This document shows, piece after piece, positions 25,348 to 33,822 of a stretch of DNA of 58,118 nt (positions are counted from its first letter, which is position 1; each line of letters starts with the position of its first letter). The stretch spans positions 1 through 58,118 of the forward strand of contig JAXDJH010000014.1 in NCBI GenBank assembly GCA_034663635.1, given 5' to 3'. This stretch comes from JAXDJH01 sp034663635. GTDB taxonomy: Bacteria > Actinomycetota > CADDZG01 > WHSQ01. The notes under the pieces are model-generated. The model saw only the letters and a program-made list of their open reading frames with translations, was not told where the DNA came from and did no database searches. Both the position numbers and the translations under genes were made by a program.

Positions 25348-26794
25348 GCTGCGAGTGAGCGAAGCCGATGAACTTGATCTGCGAGAAAGCCTCCATCGCG
25401 TAGCGAACGCCCTCTCGGCCGAATCCGCTCTTCCGGTAACCACCGAATGGATAGGTGTCCAGCCTGAAACGGCTGGCTTGGTTCACCCATACCGAACCGA
25501 AGCGGAGCCGCTGAGTGATCGCAAGAGCGGATTCGAGACCGGCCGTGAAGCATGCGGCCTGGAGACCAAGTTCGGTGTCGTTCGCCCTGTTGATCGCATC
25601 GTCCAAGCCGTCGGCCTTCACGACCGCGGCGACTGGCCCGAACACCTCCTGGCACATGATGAGCGCTTCGTCTGGAGGGTCCATGACGATCGTGGGGCCG
25701 TACAGCAATCCCGTGTCCGGGCGCCCATCGCGTGGGAGCTTCGCGCCAAGCGACTCGGCATCTGCGATGAAAGACGCCACTCGGTCACGATGGCGTTCGT
25801 TGAGAAGGGGCCCGATGTCCGTCGCGCCATCGCTGGGGTCACCGACGACCAAAGCATCGGAGGCCGCCGCGAACCGATCGACGAACGCCGTGTATACCGA
25901 GGCATCCACGATGACTCTTTGGGCAGAGATGCATTGCTGCCCACTCGCGGAAAACGCTGCTTCCGCGATCTTGCCTGCTGCATCGTCAAGGTCAGCATCC
26001 GCGCACACGATGTTGGGCGCGTTCGAACCGAGCTCGAGCATGACCGGCTTGACCCCCGCCGCCTTCAAGACTGCTTCGCCGGCAACCACGCCACCGGTCA
26101 AGCTGACCGCCCTGACCTTGGGGTGAGCCACCAACTGGAGCGCGACTTCGGGCCCGCCGGGTAGGACCTGGACGAGGCCCGCAGGCACGAAGCGCGACAA
26201 GGTCTCCGCGATCATTAGAGCCACGGCCGCACCTTCCGGGGCAGGCTTGATCAGGACCGCATTCCCCATCGCCAGCGCAGGCGCCACCTTCTGCATCAAG
26301 AGATTCACCGGCGCATTGAAAGGAGTGATGGCGACGACCGGCCCCAAGGATTCTCTTTGGGTCATGCCCAAGTAGCCCTCGCCGCCGGCGACGGCATCGA
26401 GAGGGATGGTCTCCCCCCTCATCCGGCTTATCTCCTCCGCGCACAGATGCAGAAGATCGATGCCGCGCTTTGTTTCGAATCCGCTCAGGCGTCGGGGCTT
26501 GCCGAGCGTCTCGATCAGCAGATCGATGATCTCGTCGGATCGGTCGACAAGCGCTGTGGCCGCATCATGCAGCCACTTCGCCCGGATGTGTCCGGGCGTC
26601 TCGATGTTCTCAACCCAGGCGCGCTCCGCGGCTTCCACCGCGCTGGCGACATCTTCACGGTTAGCTTCCTCGAGCTCGCCTATCTTTCGATCGCTGAAAG
26701 GCGAATAGATCTCATGCGCGACTCGACTATCGCTACTCGCCTCCTTTCCGTCCAGCCACAACCCCCACCGGCGGGACGGCGATGCGGTGGTCAA
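25340..26794 (-). CDS. Aldehyde dehydrogenase family protein
   Basis: An NAD(P)-dependent aldehyde dehydrogenase of about 484 residues. GPVVAITPFNAPVNLLMQK is the cofactor loop, LELGSNAPNIV holds the general-base Glu, SASGQQCISAQRV the catalytic Cys, and CQEVFGPVAAVV the conserved EVFGP. The start is uncertain: TTG 26794 follows the dioxygenase stop closely, and TTG 26770 is another option just before LWLDGKEAS, the usual family N-terminus; no ATG is suitable. The frame to 27001 is only overlap with the dioxygenase gene. It probably oxidises the semialdehyde formed by extradiol cleavage. Confidence 0.85.
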   Translation of the reverse strand: MTTASPSRRWGLWLDGKEASSDSRVAHEIYSPFSDRKIGELEEANREDVASAVEAAERAWVENIETPGHIRAKWLHDAATALVDRSDEIIDLLIETLGKPRRLSGFETKRGIDLLHLCAEEISRMRGETIPLDAVAGGEGYLGMTQRESLGPVVAITPFNAPVNLLMQKVAPALAMGNAVLIKPAPEGAAVALMIAETLSRFVPAGLVQVLPGGPEVALQLVAHPKVRAVSLTGGVVAGEAVLKAAGVKPVMLELGSNAPNIVCADADLDDAAGKIAEAAFSASGQQCISAQRVIVDASVYTAFVDRFAAASDALVVGDPSDGATDIGPLLNERHRDRVASFIADAESLGAKLPRDGRPDTGLLYGPTIVMDPPDEALIMCQEVFGPVAAVVKADGLDDAINRANDTELGLQAACFTAGLESALAITQRLRFGSVWVNQASRFRLDTYPFGGYRKSGFGREGVRYAMEAFSQIKFIGFAHSQRG

Positions 26795-26801
26795 AGAATC
26801 T

Positions 26802-27920
26802 TCACGCTGAGGGGACGTGGGTCTGCCTCTCTCGGTCGAGGTTGAGCTGAAGGACGCAGATGAAAACGAGGAGAGGATGGATCCCCATTCGCTGGAGCTC
26901 GTCCTCGTCCATCGCCTCGAGCGCCGTCCCTTCCTCCGCCGACAGATCGAACTCGGAGGCGTACGCGCTCGCATCGGCGAGATACCGCTCTCGAGAGTCA
27001 CGAGTCATCCGAAGTTCGTAGAGCGCTTTGGTCAGTTCCAGACGGTCCGACCGCAGAGGCGGGTAATGGAAGCCTTCGGATGTCGCTTCGGGATTCGCTT
27101 GATCCTCAGTCCAGCCGAAGAGCACGTAGTTGTGGTGCCAGGACATCTCGACCAACGTCTCGTCGGGTTTGCGTTCCCCGAGGGCTCCCGCGAGGATCGC
27201 CCATGAGCGTGCCTCGACGTTGCCGGTGCGATCCAGCGCGGCGTTGTCCATCGCCACGATGCTGCGCAGGTTCCCTGCTCCGATACGGTCCACGAGGTCC
27301 TCGTCGGTCGTCACATCCGGCGAGGAGTAGCGCTCTGTGCCCGGGTAGTGAGACAGCCCGCCGCTGCTGATGATCACGGCCCTCTTGCCCAATGCGTGCA
27401 TTCCGCGCCCCAGAGCCTGGCCGAACGCATAGCAACGCTCCGACGATGGTTGCGGAGCGATGTAGCTGTTCACGTAGATGGGAAGGAGCGTGGTTTCGGG
27501 TCCGAACCCGCAGAACGTCAACGGGATCGCGAACTCGTAGCTGATCGAACCGGCAAGGCTGAACGCGGGGTCGAAGCCCTCGTCCTGCAGATATTGCACG
27601 AGCTGCATAGAGAGGTCGCTCGCCACCGGCCATGCGAACTTCCGGCCGGCGAATGACCCCGAAGCGGATGGACCCGCATGGAGCGTGAACGGAGGAACGC
27701 AATCGACCATGAAGTTCTCGAGATGGTCGTTGGCCGCGATCACGACCACGTCCGGCTCCAGCGCACGCAGACCCTCGCCGATCTTCCCCATAGCGGCCTC
27801 AACCCGTTGGACCTGAGCAGCGTCCTCGGTCGGTGGCAGGGTGAAGAATTGAGGCGCGTGAGGAAGAGCCGCTCCACCCACAAACCCCGTTAGTCGACTT
27901 CGCTCCGAGCCATGCGCCAT
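26802..27920 (-). CDS. Class III extradiol dioxygenase, LigB-LigA fusion
   Basis: A 372-residue protein. Residues 10-280 form the LigB catalytic fold with Fe ligands and acid/base residues in place: His21 (LPHAPQ), His66 (NDHLEN), His191 (SGGLSHYPG) and Glu236 (NVEARSW), matching His12, His61, His195 and Glu242 of LigB. Residues 290-360 (LTKALYELRMTRDSRERYL, then GIHPLLVFICVLQLN) match LigA, the small subunit of protocatechuate 4,5-dioxygenase, here fused. It should open a catechol- or hydroxypyridine-type ring. The start is ATG 27920. It leads its operon, with operator site 4 98 bp upstream. Confidence 0.88.
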   Translation of the reverse strand: MAHGSERSRLTGFVGGAALPHAPQFFTLPPTEDAAQVQRVEAAMGKIGEGLRALEPDVVVIAANDHLENFMVDCVPPFTLHAGPSASGSFAGRKFAWPVASDLSMQLVQYLQDEGFDPAFSLAGSISYEFAIPLTFCGFGPETTLLPIYVNSYIAPQPSSERCYAFGQALGRGMHALGKRAVIISSGGLSHYPGTERYSSPDVTTDEDLVDRIGAGNLRSIVAMDNAALDRTGNVEARSWAILAGALGERKPDETLVEMSWHHNYVLFGWTEDQANPEATSEGFHYPPLRSDRLELTKALYELRMTRDSRERYLADASAYASEFDLSAEEGTALEAMDEDELQRMGIHPLLVFICVLQLNLDRERQTHVPSA

Positions 27921-28017
27921 CAAGCCAGCACCCCCTCGATCTACGGCGTTGGGCCCAAAGGGCCGCCCCACCCGAGAACAGATGAGTTCCGGGTCCGAGC
28001 CCCGGCAGACCAGCGGA

Positions 28018-28046
28018 TTGTATACAAACTGGAATTGCGCTGTAAA
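28018..28046 (-). promoter_or_regulatory. Promoter with GntR-type operator site 4 (TTGTATACAA)
   Basis: On the minus strand TTTACA (28046-28041), 16 bp, then TATACA (28024-28019). The perfect palindrome TTGTATACAA (28018-28027) covers the -10, so binding there would block RNA polymerase. Layout identical to site 3. It drives the ligBA-ALDH-GGT-ubiD-zinc ribbon operon. Confidence 0.8.
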
Positions 28047-28062
28047 GACGGTTGGGCGCTAA

Positions 28063-28542
28063 TTACGCCTCAGGATCACGCAACCAAGAAAGACGTGCTC
28101 GCCATTCTTTCAGCAGGGTCGCTTCCTCGATACCAACGCAGTCGAATGTGATGGTTTTGTTAGTTGGAAGTCCTGGATGCTGGTCATCTTCCGTGGAAAT
28201 GACTTCTATCTCGAACGCTTCGACTTCCATTTGTCCCTTGTGGTGCAATTTGTGAGCGGTCCCGCGCACGTAGCACACGACACCCCGCCCGACGTAGCAG
28301 AGAAGAAAGCTCCCCCGGTCGGCGAGGTTTCGTCCGGTGTTGGTGTCGGGCCACAGTGCCAGGCGCAACGTGACATCGTCGAGGGCGAGGATCTCGCCTG
28401 CACTCAACATCGACGAGCGTGGACTTCCGTCCTCGTCGACGGTCACCACGACGTAGCCGAGACCCATCTGAGACTCGAGATCGTTACCGTCGAAGGCACT
28501 CTTCACTTCCGGCGGGAGCATCGTTCCGACGACCCGAGGCAT
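28063..28542 (-). CDS. FMN-binding split-barrel (PNPOx-like) protein
   Basis: A 159-residue protein of the pyridoxamine-phosphate-oxidase-like split barrel: LGYVVVTVDEDGSPRSSMLSA, ALWPDTNTGRNLADRG, and FLLCYVGRGVVCYVRGTA. Members bind FMN, F420 or heme and act as reductases or oxidases. The ATG at 28542 shares its A with the ubiX stop (TGATG), so it is coupled to ubiX. Because UbiX needs reduced FMN, a flavin-reduction role beside it is an attractive inference, not something the sequence shows. Last gene of the gntR operon. Confidence 0.75.
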   Translation of the reverse strand: MPRVVGTMLPPEVKSAFDGNDLESQMGLGYVVVTVDEDGSPRSSMLSAGEILALDDVTLRLALWPDTNTGRNLADRGSFLLCYVGRGVVCYVRGTAHKLHHKGQMEVEAFEIEVISTEDDQHPGLPTNKTITFDCVGIEEATLLKEWRARLSWLRDPEA

Positions 28543-29150
28543 CAGCCGCTTCGCTCGACCGGAGGGTCGGCCGCAGCCAGCTGCCGTTCGCCCCATCGTT
28601 TACAGAGATCGTTGTCGATCCCGAACAAATCGAGGGCACGACCCACGGTGTGGTCGATCATGTCCTCGACAGTCTTCGGGCGAGAGTAGAAGGCCGGGAG
28701 AGGCGGCGCTACGATCGCGCCCGCCCGAGCGACCTTCAGCATGTTCTCCAGGTGGATGATGCTCAGCGGCGACTCACGCGCCATCAAGACCAACTTCCGC
28801 TGCTCTTTCAAGACCACGTCGGCGGCACGATGGACCAGGGTCTCGGAAAGACCGTTCGCTATCGCGGCAAGCGACCGCATGCTGCAAGGGAGCACGATCA
28901 TCCCGGACGTCAGGAACGACCCACTCGAGATTCTTGCGGCTTGGTTGTCGCTTGCGTATGAGTAGCTCGCGAGTTTGCGGACGTCGTCGGGGTTGCGCTT
29001 GGTCTCGGCGATTATCGTCTTCTCGGCCCAATCGCTCATGATCAGGTGCGTTTCGATCCCGAGGTCTATCGCAACTTCGAGAAGGCGGACGCCGAAAATC
29101 ACTCCGCTAGCACCGGTGATGCCCACGATCAGCCGGCTGGATTCCGTCAT
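28542..29150 (-). CDS. ubiX: UbiX family flavin prenyltransferase
   Basis: A 202-residue flavoprotein. LIVGITGASGVIFGVRLLE is the FMN-binding N-terminus, SGMIVLPCSMRSLAAIANGL the conserved phosphate/isoprenoid loop, and APPLPAFYSRPKTVEDMIDHTVGRALDLFGI the C-terminal signature. It joins dimethylallyl phosphate to reduced FMN, making the prFMN cofactor for UbiD (gene at 22427-23833). The ATG overlaps the hydroxylase large-subunit stop (ATGA). Its place in the hydroxylase operon links the prFMN decarboxylase to the hydroxylation step. Confidence 0.92.
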   Translation of the reverse strand: MTESSRLIVGITGASGVIFGVRLLEVAIDLGIETHLIMSDWAEKTIIAETKRNPDDVRKLASYSYASDNQAARISSGSFLTSGMIVLPCSMRSLAAIANGLSETLVHRAADVVLKEQRKLVLMARESPLSIIHLENMLKVARAGAIVAPPLPAFYSRPKTVEDMIDHTVGRALDLFGIDNDLCKRWGERQLAAADPPVERSG

Positions 29151-31540
29151 CGGTCAGACCCCCTTACCTGCGCCGCCGCAACCACTAGTTTCCTAACCCG
29201 CTCTGGCGTCAAAGGGACCTCGTCGACGAACACGCCATTCGCAATTCCGATGGCGTTCTCGACCGCCGCGGCGATCACTGCGCCCGGCGCGATCGCACCC
29301 CCTTCGCCAGCACCTTTCATCCCGCCAATTGTGAAGGGTGAGGGGGTCTCTAGATGACCGACTTCGATGCCAGGCACTTCCATCGTCGACGGCACGAGGT
29401 AATCGAGGAAAGTTGTCGTGAGGAGCTGGCCCTCGTCGTCGTAGATCAACTCCTCGTACAAAGCGCCGCCGATCCCCTGGGCGATGCCTCCTTGGACTTG
29501 CCCCTCGACCACCGTGGGGTTGATCATCGGGCCGCAATCCTCGACGACGACATAGCGCAGGATGGTGACGCCTCCCGTTTCGGGATCCACTTCGACGATC
29601 GCCATCTGCGAAGCGTTCGCGAAAGTGCCGCTACCGGGGAAAGCGTCGTAAGCGCCCGTCGCTTCGAGGTAGGGATCGAATCCTGGCGGCAGTTTCTCGG
29701 CCCGGTGATAGACAAAGCGCGCGAGCTGAGCCACTTCGATGTTTTGCTCGGGGGCTCCCTTGATGCGGACTTGGCCTTCCTCGAGCTCTACGTCCTCAAC
29801 GGATGCTTCAAGGATGTGGGCCCCCAATATCTTCAGGCGTTCGCCGATCTGTCCAGAGGCCTGCATCGCGGCTCCCCCACTGAGCACTGCCGTGCGACTT
29901 GCCAGGGTTCCCGTTCCGTAGGGCGTGGTCTGCGTGTCGCCGAACAGAACTCGCACGTCTTTCAGCGGGATCGTGAGCTTGTCCGCGACGATCTGGCCGA
30001 TCGTCGTCTCGTGTGACTGACCGTGAGAGTGCGCTCCTGTGTGCACGGTGACCTTGCCCGACGGATCCATGCGGATCGCTACCGTCTCGTTGGCCGGGAT
30101 GATCGGCGCTGCCCTCTTAACGAATTCGGTTGTCGTGTGAGCGGTCTGTTCGGTGAAGCACGCAACGCCGATCCCGAGCAAACGACCTTCTGCCCGCGCG
30201 TCTCTCTGGATCAAGCGGAACTCGTCGTAATCGATATTCTCGCGAACCTTCTGTAGGGATTCCTTGAAGCTCCCACTGTCGTACGTCAGTCCCGTGATCG
30301 ACTCGTATGGGAACTCCGAACCATCGACGAGATTCAGCATCCGGACATCCACGGGATCACCGTTAACCGCATGCGCCACGCGATCCATAGCTCGCTCGAT
30401 CGCGAAGCATGCGCTCGGCCGGGCCACACCTCGGTAAGGCCCGAGCGTGGACTTGTTCGTGACGACACCCCACGCCTGGGCCTCAAAGTTCCTGATGCGG
30501 TAGGGCCCGGGCAGAATGCGCATCGCCATGCCCTGCTCCATCCCGGCCGTCCAGGGATAAACGGAGTACGCGCCGCAATCGACATAGATGTGCGACTTCA
30601 TACCGAGGATCAGGCCATCCGCGCGGTAGGCCACTTCCATGTCGTAAACGTGCTCGCGCGAGTGAGTGCTAGCGAGGAAATGTTCTCTCCGATCCTCGAT
30701 CCACTTGATGGGTCGGGCCAGCTCGACTGCGATGGCTGCGAGCGCGAGATCCTCGGGATAGAGGTGCGCCTTGACCCCGAAGCCTCCGCCGACGTCCGGG
30801 GAGATAACCCTGATGCGATGCTCCGGCATCCCCAGGTGGTCGGCGATACCAGTCCGCACGATGTGTGGAGCTTGGGTTGCCGTCCAGAACGTGAGTAGTT
30901 CCTCGGCGGGGTCGTAGCTCGCAACAGTCCCCCGTGTTTCGAGCGGGATAGCCGCGTGCCTGTTGGTACGCACCTTCATCTTGATGATGCCGTCCGCCTC
31001 CGCGAACGCGCTGTCGACGTCGCCTCCTGAAACGCTCGTTTTGAGGATGACGTTGTCGCGCCAACCATCGTGCAGGAGCGGAGCATCCGCACTGATCGCC
31101 TTATCGATCGTCGATACCGCCTCGAGCGGGTCGTAGTCGATCTCGACCAGCGCGGCCCCGTCCTCGGCGATGTAACGGTCCTCGGCCAGAACCATCGCAA
31201 CCGCCTCGCCCACGTAGCGCACCCGGGCTGTCGCGATCGCATCGGCCGCGGACGTCTGCCACGTCGGATGAATGGGAACCGGATCGCATCTGATCGGCTT
31301 GACTACGCCTTCGAGATCCCGGCCCGTGCGCACGCCGATGACCCCTTTGACGTTCAGGGCGTCCGCGACGTTGATGGACGTGATCTCTGCATGGGCGAAC
31401 GGCGAGCGAACGAAGGTCGCGTGGATCATCCCTGGAAGGGTTATGTCGTCGACGTACTTCGCACGTCCCATGAGGAAGCGCGGATCCTCGACGCGAGCAA
31501 CGCGTGCGCCGAACAGACGCGGTCGAACGCTGCTAACCAT
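29147..31540 (-). CDS. Molybdenum hydroxylase large subunit (CoxL-like)
   Basis: A 797-residue molybdopterin-binding subunit of the xanthine dehydrogenase family. Signatures: VEDPRFLMGRAKYVDDI at the N-terminus, GGGFGVK (251-257), the active-site loop GPYRGVARPSA (367-377) and GAGEGG with catalytic Glu746. The loop differs from the AYxCSFR motif of CO dehydrogenase form I; it resembles form II-like hydroxylases of unknown substrate. It should hydroxylate a carbon next to nitrogen or an activated C-H in an aromatic ring, using water. It overlaps the [2Fe-2S] subunit by 8 nt and ubiX by 4 nt. Confidence 0.92.
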   Translation of the reverse strand: MVSSVRPRLFGARVARVEDPRFLMGRAKYVDDITLPGMIHATFVRSPFAHAEITSINVADALNVKGVIGVRTGRDLEGVVKPIRCDPVPIHPTWQTSAADAIATARVRYVGEAVAMVLAEDRYIAEDGAALVEIDYDPLEAVSTIDKAISADAPLLHDGWRDNVILKTSVSGGDVDSAFAEADGIIKMKVRTNRHAAIPLETRGTVASYDPAEELLTFWTATQAPHIVRTGIADHLGMPEHRIRVISPDVGGGFGVKAHLYPEDLALAAIAVELARPIKWIEDRREHFLASTHSREHVYDMEVAYRADGLILGMKSHIYVDCGAYSVYPWTAGMEQGMAMRILPGPYRIRNFEAQAWGVVTNKSTLGPYRGVARPSACFAIERAMDRVAHAVNGDPVDVRMLNLVDGSEFPYESITGLTYDSGSFKESLQKVRENIDYDEFRLIQRDARAEGRLLGIGVACFTEQTAHTTTEFVKRAAPIIPANETVAIRMDPSGKVTVHTGAHSHGQSHETTIGQIVADKLTIPLKDVRVLFGDTQTTPYGTGTLASRTAVLSGGAAMQASGQIGERLKILGAHILEASVEDVELEEGQVRIKGAPEQNIEVAQLARFVYHRAEKLPPGFDPYLEATGAYDAFPGSGTFANASQMAIVEVDPETGGVTILRYVVVEDCGPMINPTVVEGQVQGGIAQGIGGALYEELIYDDEGQLLTTTFLDYLVPSTMEVPGIEVGHLETPSPFTIGGMKGAGEGGAIAPGAVIAAAVENAIGIANGVFVDEVPLTPERVRKLVVAAAQVRGSDR

Positions 31541-32042
31541 CGACGGAAGCCCTGGCGTTCAACTCTTCGGCGGCCGCCTTCACCGCCTTGACGATGAAGA
31601 CGTAGCCGGTGCAGCGGCACATGTTTCCTGCGAGGCCCTCACGGATCTGATCGTCCGTGGGCATCGGCGTGCGCTCGAGTAGATCCTTGGTCGCGAGCAC
31701 CATTCCAGGTGTGCAGAAACCACATTGAAGCCCATGGCTCTCCCAGAACGCGCGCTGGATGACATCCATGTCGTCTCGAGTTTGTCCGAGGCCTTCGATA
31801 GTAGTGATCACTGACCCTTCCGCCTGGACCGCGAACATCAAACACGAGCGAACGGCGTCCCCGTCCAAGAGGATCGTGCAAGCACCGCACACACCGTGTT
31901 CACATCCGACATGGGTTCCGGTCATGCCGAGGTCGTGACGGATGAAATCCGATAGCAGGCGCCTCGGCTCGGCAACGCCTTCTAACTCTCTTCCATTCAC
32001 TTGAAGGCGGATAACGGCTTTCTCTGAACCCGAATCAGACAA
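31533..32042 (-). CDS. Molybdenum hydroxylase [2Fe-2S] subunit (CoxS-like)
   Basis: A 169-residue iron-sulfur subunit. The plant-type cluster ligands are GCEHGVCGACTI plus the later CLMF Cys; the second cluster is CGFCTPGM plus NMCRCTGY. These two clusters carry electrons from molybdenum to FAD. Length is as expected (about 160). It lies between the FAD subunit and the large subunit. Confidence 0.94.
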   Translation of the reverse strand: MSDSGSEKAVIRLQVNGRELEGVAEPRRLLSDFIRHDLGMTGTHVGCEHGVCGACTILLDGDAVRSCLMFAVQAEGSVITTIEGLGQTRDDMDVIQRAFWESHGLQCGFCTPGMVLATKDLLERTPMPTDDQIREGLAGNMCRCTGYVFIVKAVKAAAEELNARASVDG

Positions 32043-32045
32043 TGT

Positions 32046-32909
32046 TCACCTCTCGCTCTGAGCAGCGGCGAGCAGCGCTCGCTCGGTCATGATTTGGGCC
32101 AGGTGGGTCCGAAAGTCGGAGCTCGCATGCGCGTCCGACGGTGGATCTAGTTCGGACGACAGGTTCGAGACCGCCTGCTCGATCTCCGATCGAGAAAGAG
32201 TGGTGCCGACGAGCGCGGCTTCAGTCAGCGGCGCTCTAACAGGGCGATCCGATGCGCCGGCGATTGCGATGGACACCTGTGTCACGGCCCCCCCGTCGAA
32301 GATGACGTCCACGGCGGCGGCGCTGAGCGCGAAGTCGCCCGATTTCCGAGCGAACTCGGAAAAGCCCCAGCCATGGGAAGCGGGCCTCGACGTGAACCGC
32401 ACGGACGACACGAACTCAGTCGGCTCGAGCGATGTCGTGAAGTAGCCGTGGAAGAAATCCGATGCTCGGATGGTCCGCGATCCGCTCGAGCTGGTCGCCA
32501 CGATCTCGCAGTCATTGAGAACGGCGATGCAGGGCATCTCGGCCACGGGATCTGCGTGTGCGAGGGTGCCCCCGATCGTGCCTCTATTGCGGATCGCCGG
32601 GTACCCGATATGCCCTGCGGCCTGCGCCGCCGCCGGGAAACGCTCCTGCACGAGCTTGGACTCGGCGACGGCTCGATGGCGAGTGAGGGCCCCGATCTCG
32701 AGTCGATCGTCCTCCTTAGTGACGTAGTCGAGGGCGGTCACCCTGTTGAGGTCGATAAGGACAGCCGGCTGGCTGAGCCTGATGTTCATCAGCGGCACGA
32801 GGCTCTGACCGCCGGCCAGCAGCTTCGACTCATCGCCGTACTCGGCGAGCAGGGAGACCACCTCTTCGATCGTTGTTGGAGCGAAGTAGCGGAATCGCGC
32901 CGGCTTCAA
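32046..32909 (-). CDS. Molybdenum hydroxylase FAD subunit (CoxM-like)
   Basis: A 287-residue FAD subunit. FRYFAPTTIEEVVSLLAEYG begins the domain; LLAGGQSLVPLMNIRLSQP is the first FAD motif and IRNRGTIGGTLAHADP the second. It passes electrons from the iron-sulfur subunit to the external acceptor. The ATG at 32909 overlaps the GntR stop (ATGA), so the regulator and its target enzyme are translated as one operon. Confidence 0.93.
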   Translation of the reverse strand: MKPARFRYFAPTTIEEVVSLLAEYGDESKLLAGGQSLVPLMNIRLSQPAVLIDLNRVTALDYVTKEDDRLEIGALTRHRAVAESKLVQERFPAAAQAAGHIGYPAIRNRGTIGGTLAHADPVAEMPCIAVLNDCEIVATSSSGSRTIRASDFFHGYFTTSLEPTEFVSSVRFTSRPASHGWGFSEFARKSGDFALSAAAVDVIFDGGAVTQVSIAIAGASDRPVRAPLTEAALVGTTLSRSEIEQAVSNLSSELDPPSDAHASSDFRTHLAQIMTERALLAAAQSER

Positions 32910-33547
32910 TCGGCTCCCGCGGAGAACGCGGCCTGCGCATTCGAGATGTGCCGGCCGGCAAGCAGAGCGGCCAATTCAGGATCACCTGTTTTGACTGCCT
33001 CGAGGATCGCGGCGTGTTCGCCCCAAGACGACAAGCCTCTGCGTTCGACGTGGATCGAGTAAACGAACTCCATCTTGTCGCGGATCATCGTCCAGACCTT
33101 CAGGAGGTTCGAGTTGCCACTCGCGATCACCAGCAGGCGATGGAACTCGGTGTTCAGATCCGGAAGCTCTTTGATGCGACCAGCATTCGCGGCCTTTGTC
33201 CCTCTCTTCAGAACGGCCTCGAGTTCGCCTAGTTGAGAGCCGCCGAGATTTTTGGCGGCCAAACGAGCGGCCGTCGACTCCAAGCTCTCGCGCACAACGA
33301 AGATCTCGTCGGCTTCGTCAAGAGAGATGGCGACAACCGACGCCCCTCGTCCCGGATTCAATTCGACGAATCCTTCGACCTCGAGGGCTTTCAGAGCTTC
33401 TCTCACTGGATTCCTCGATATTCCGAGCTCTTGTGCAAGGCGGTCCTCAACTAAGCGTTGGCCCGGCTTGTATCTCCCGGACACGATGTCTGCACGGATC
33501 TTGTCGAGTGCAGTCTCAAATAGCGCGTGCCGAACGGTGACCGCCAC
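32906..33547 (-). CDS. GntR-family (FCD) transcriptional regulator
   Basis: A 213-residue GntR regulator. The N-terminal winged helix (1-72) has the recognition part RLVEDRLAQELGISRNPVREAL and wing ELNPGRGASV. The C-terminal FCD ligand domain has metal-binding positions Asn132, His136 (EFHRLL), His178 (GEHAAIL) and His200 (GRHIS). FCD regulators usually repress catabolic genes until a carboxylate ligand binds. The ATG at 33547 has a palindromic ATTGTATACAAT 88 bp upstream. That site and its four copies across the island make this gene the likely master regulator. It heads the hydroxylase operon. Confidence 0.9.
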   Translation of the reverse strand: MAVTVRHALFETALDKIRADIVSGRYKPGQRLVEDRLAQELGISRNPVREALKALEVEGFVELNPGRGASVVAISLDEADEIFVVRESLESTAARLAAKNLGGSQLGELEAVLKRGTKAANAGRIKELPDLNTEFHRLLVIASGNSNLLKVWTMIRDKMEFVYSIHVERRGLSSWGEHAAILEAVKTGDPELAALLAGRHISNAQAAFSAGAD

Positions 33548-33619
33548 TAGCTCATCCTTTGCATGGACAGCTCAACGGTGTTCCTTCCTAGTTCGTCGGC
33601 GCGTTCTGCACAAGGCCAT

Positions 33620-33646
33620 TGACTCGATATGGGGATTGTATACAAT
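33620..33646. promoter_or_regulatory. GntR operator site 5 (ATTGTATACAAT) in divergent promoter
   Basis: A perfect 12-bp palindrome (33635-33646) in the 275-bp gap between gntR (minus) and the ABC transporter operon (plus). Plus strand: TTGACT, 16 bp, TACAAT. Minus strand: TTGCGC, 16 bp, TATACA. Both possible promoters overlap the operator, so one site could control both directions, including autoregulation of gntR. Confidence 0.8.
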
Positions 33647-33822
33647 GCCGCGCAGCCAGCGCAAGAGACAAGCGCAGAGTCAAGCGAGGTCGGGGGGCCG
33701 GGCCATCGAAGATCACCACGAATCCGTTCGGTGAACGCGTGCTTCGGGTTCGTCGATGGACGTGTAGCCTGCGCGACTTCCGTTTCGGCCATCACTGATC
33801 CAGGGCCTACACAGGGAATGCG

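Noticed and set aside
29147..32909. Aerobic CO dehydrogenase
   Set aside because: The gene order and Cox accessory genes suggest it, but the large subunit lacks the AYxCSFR loop with the active-site Cys.
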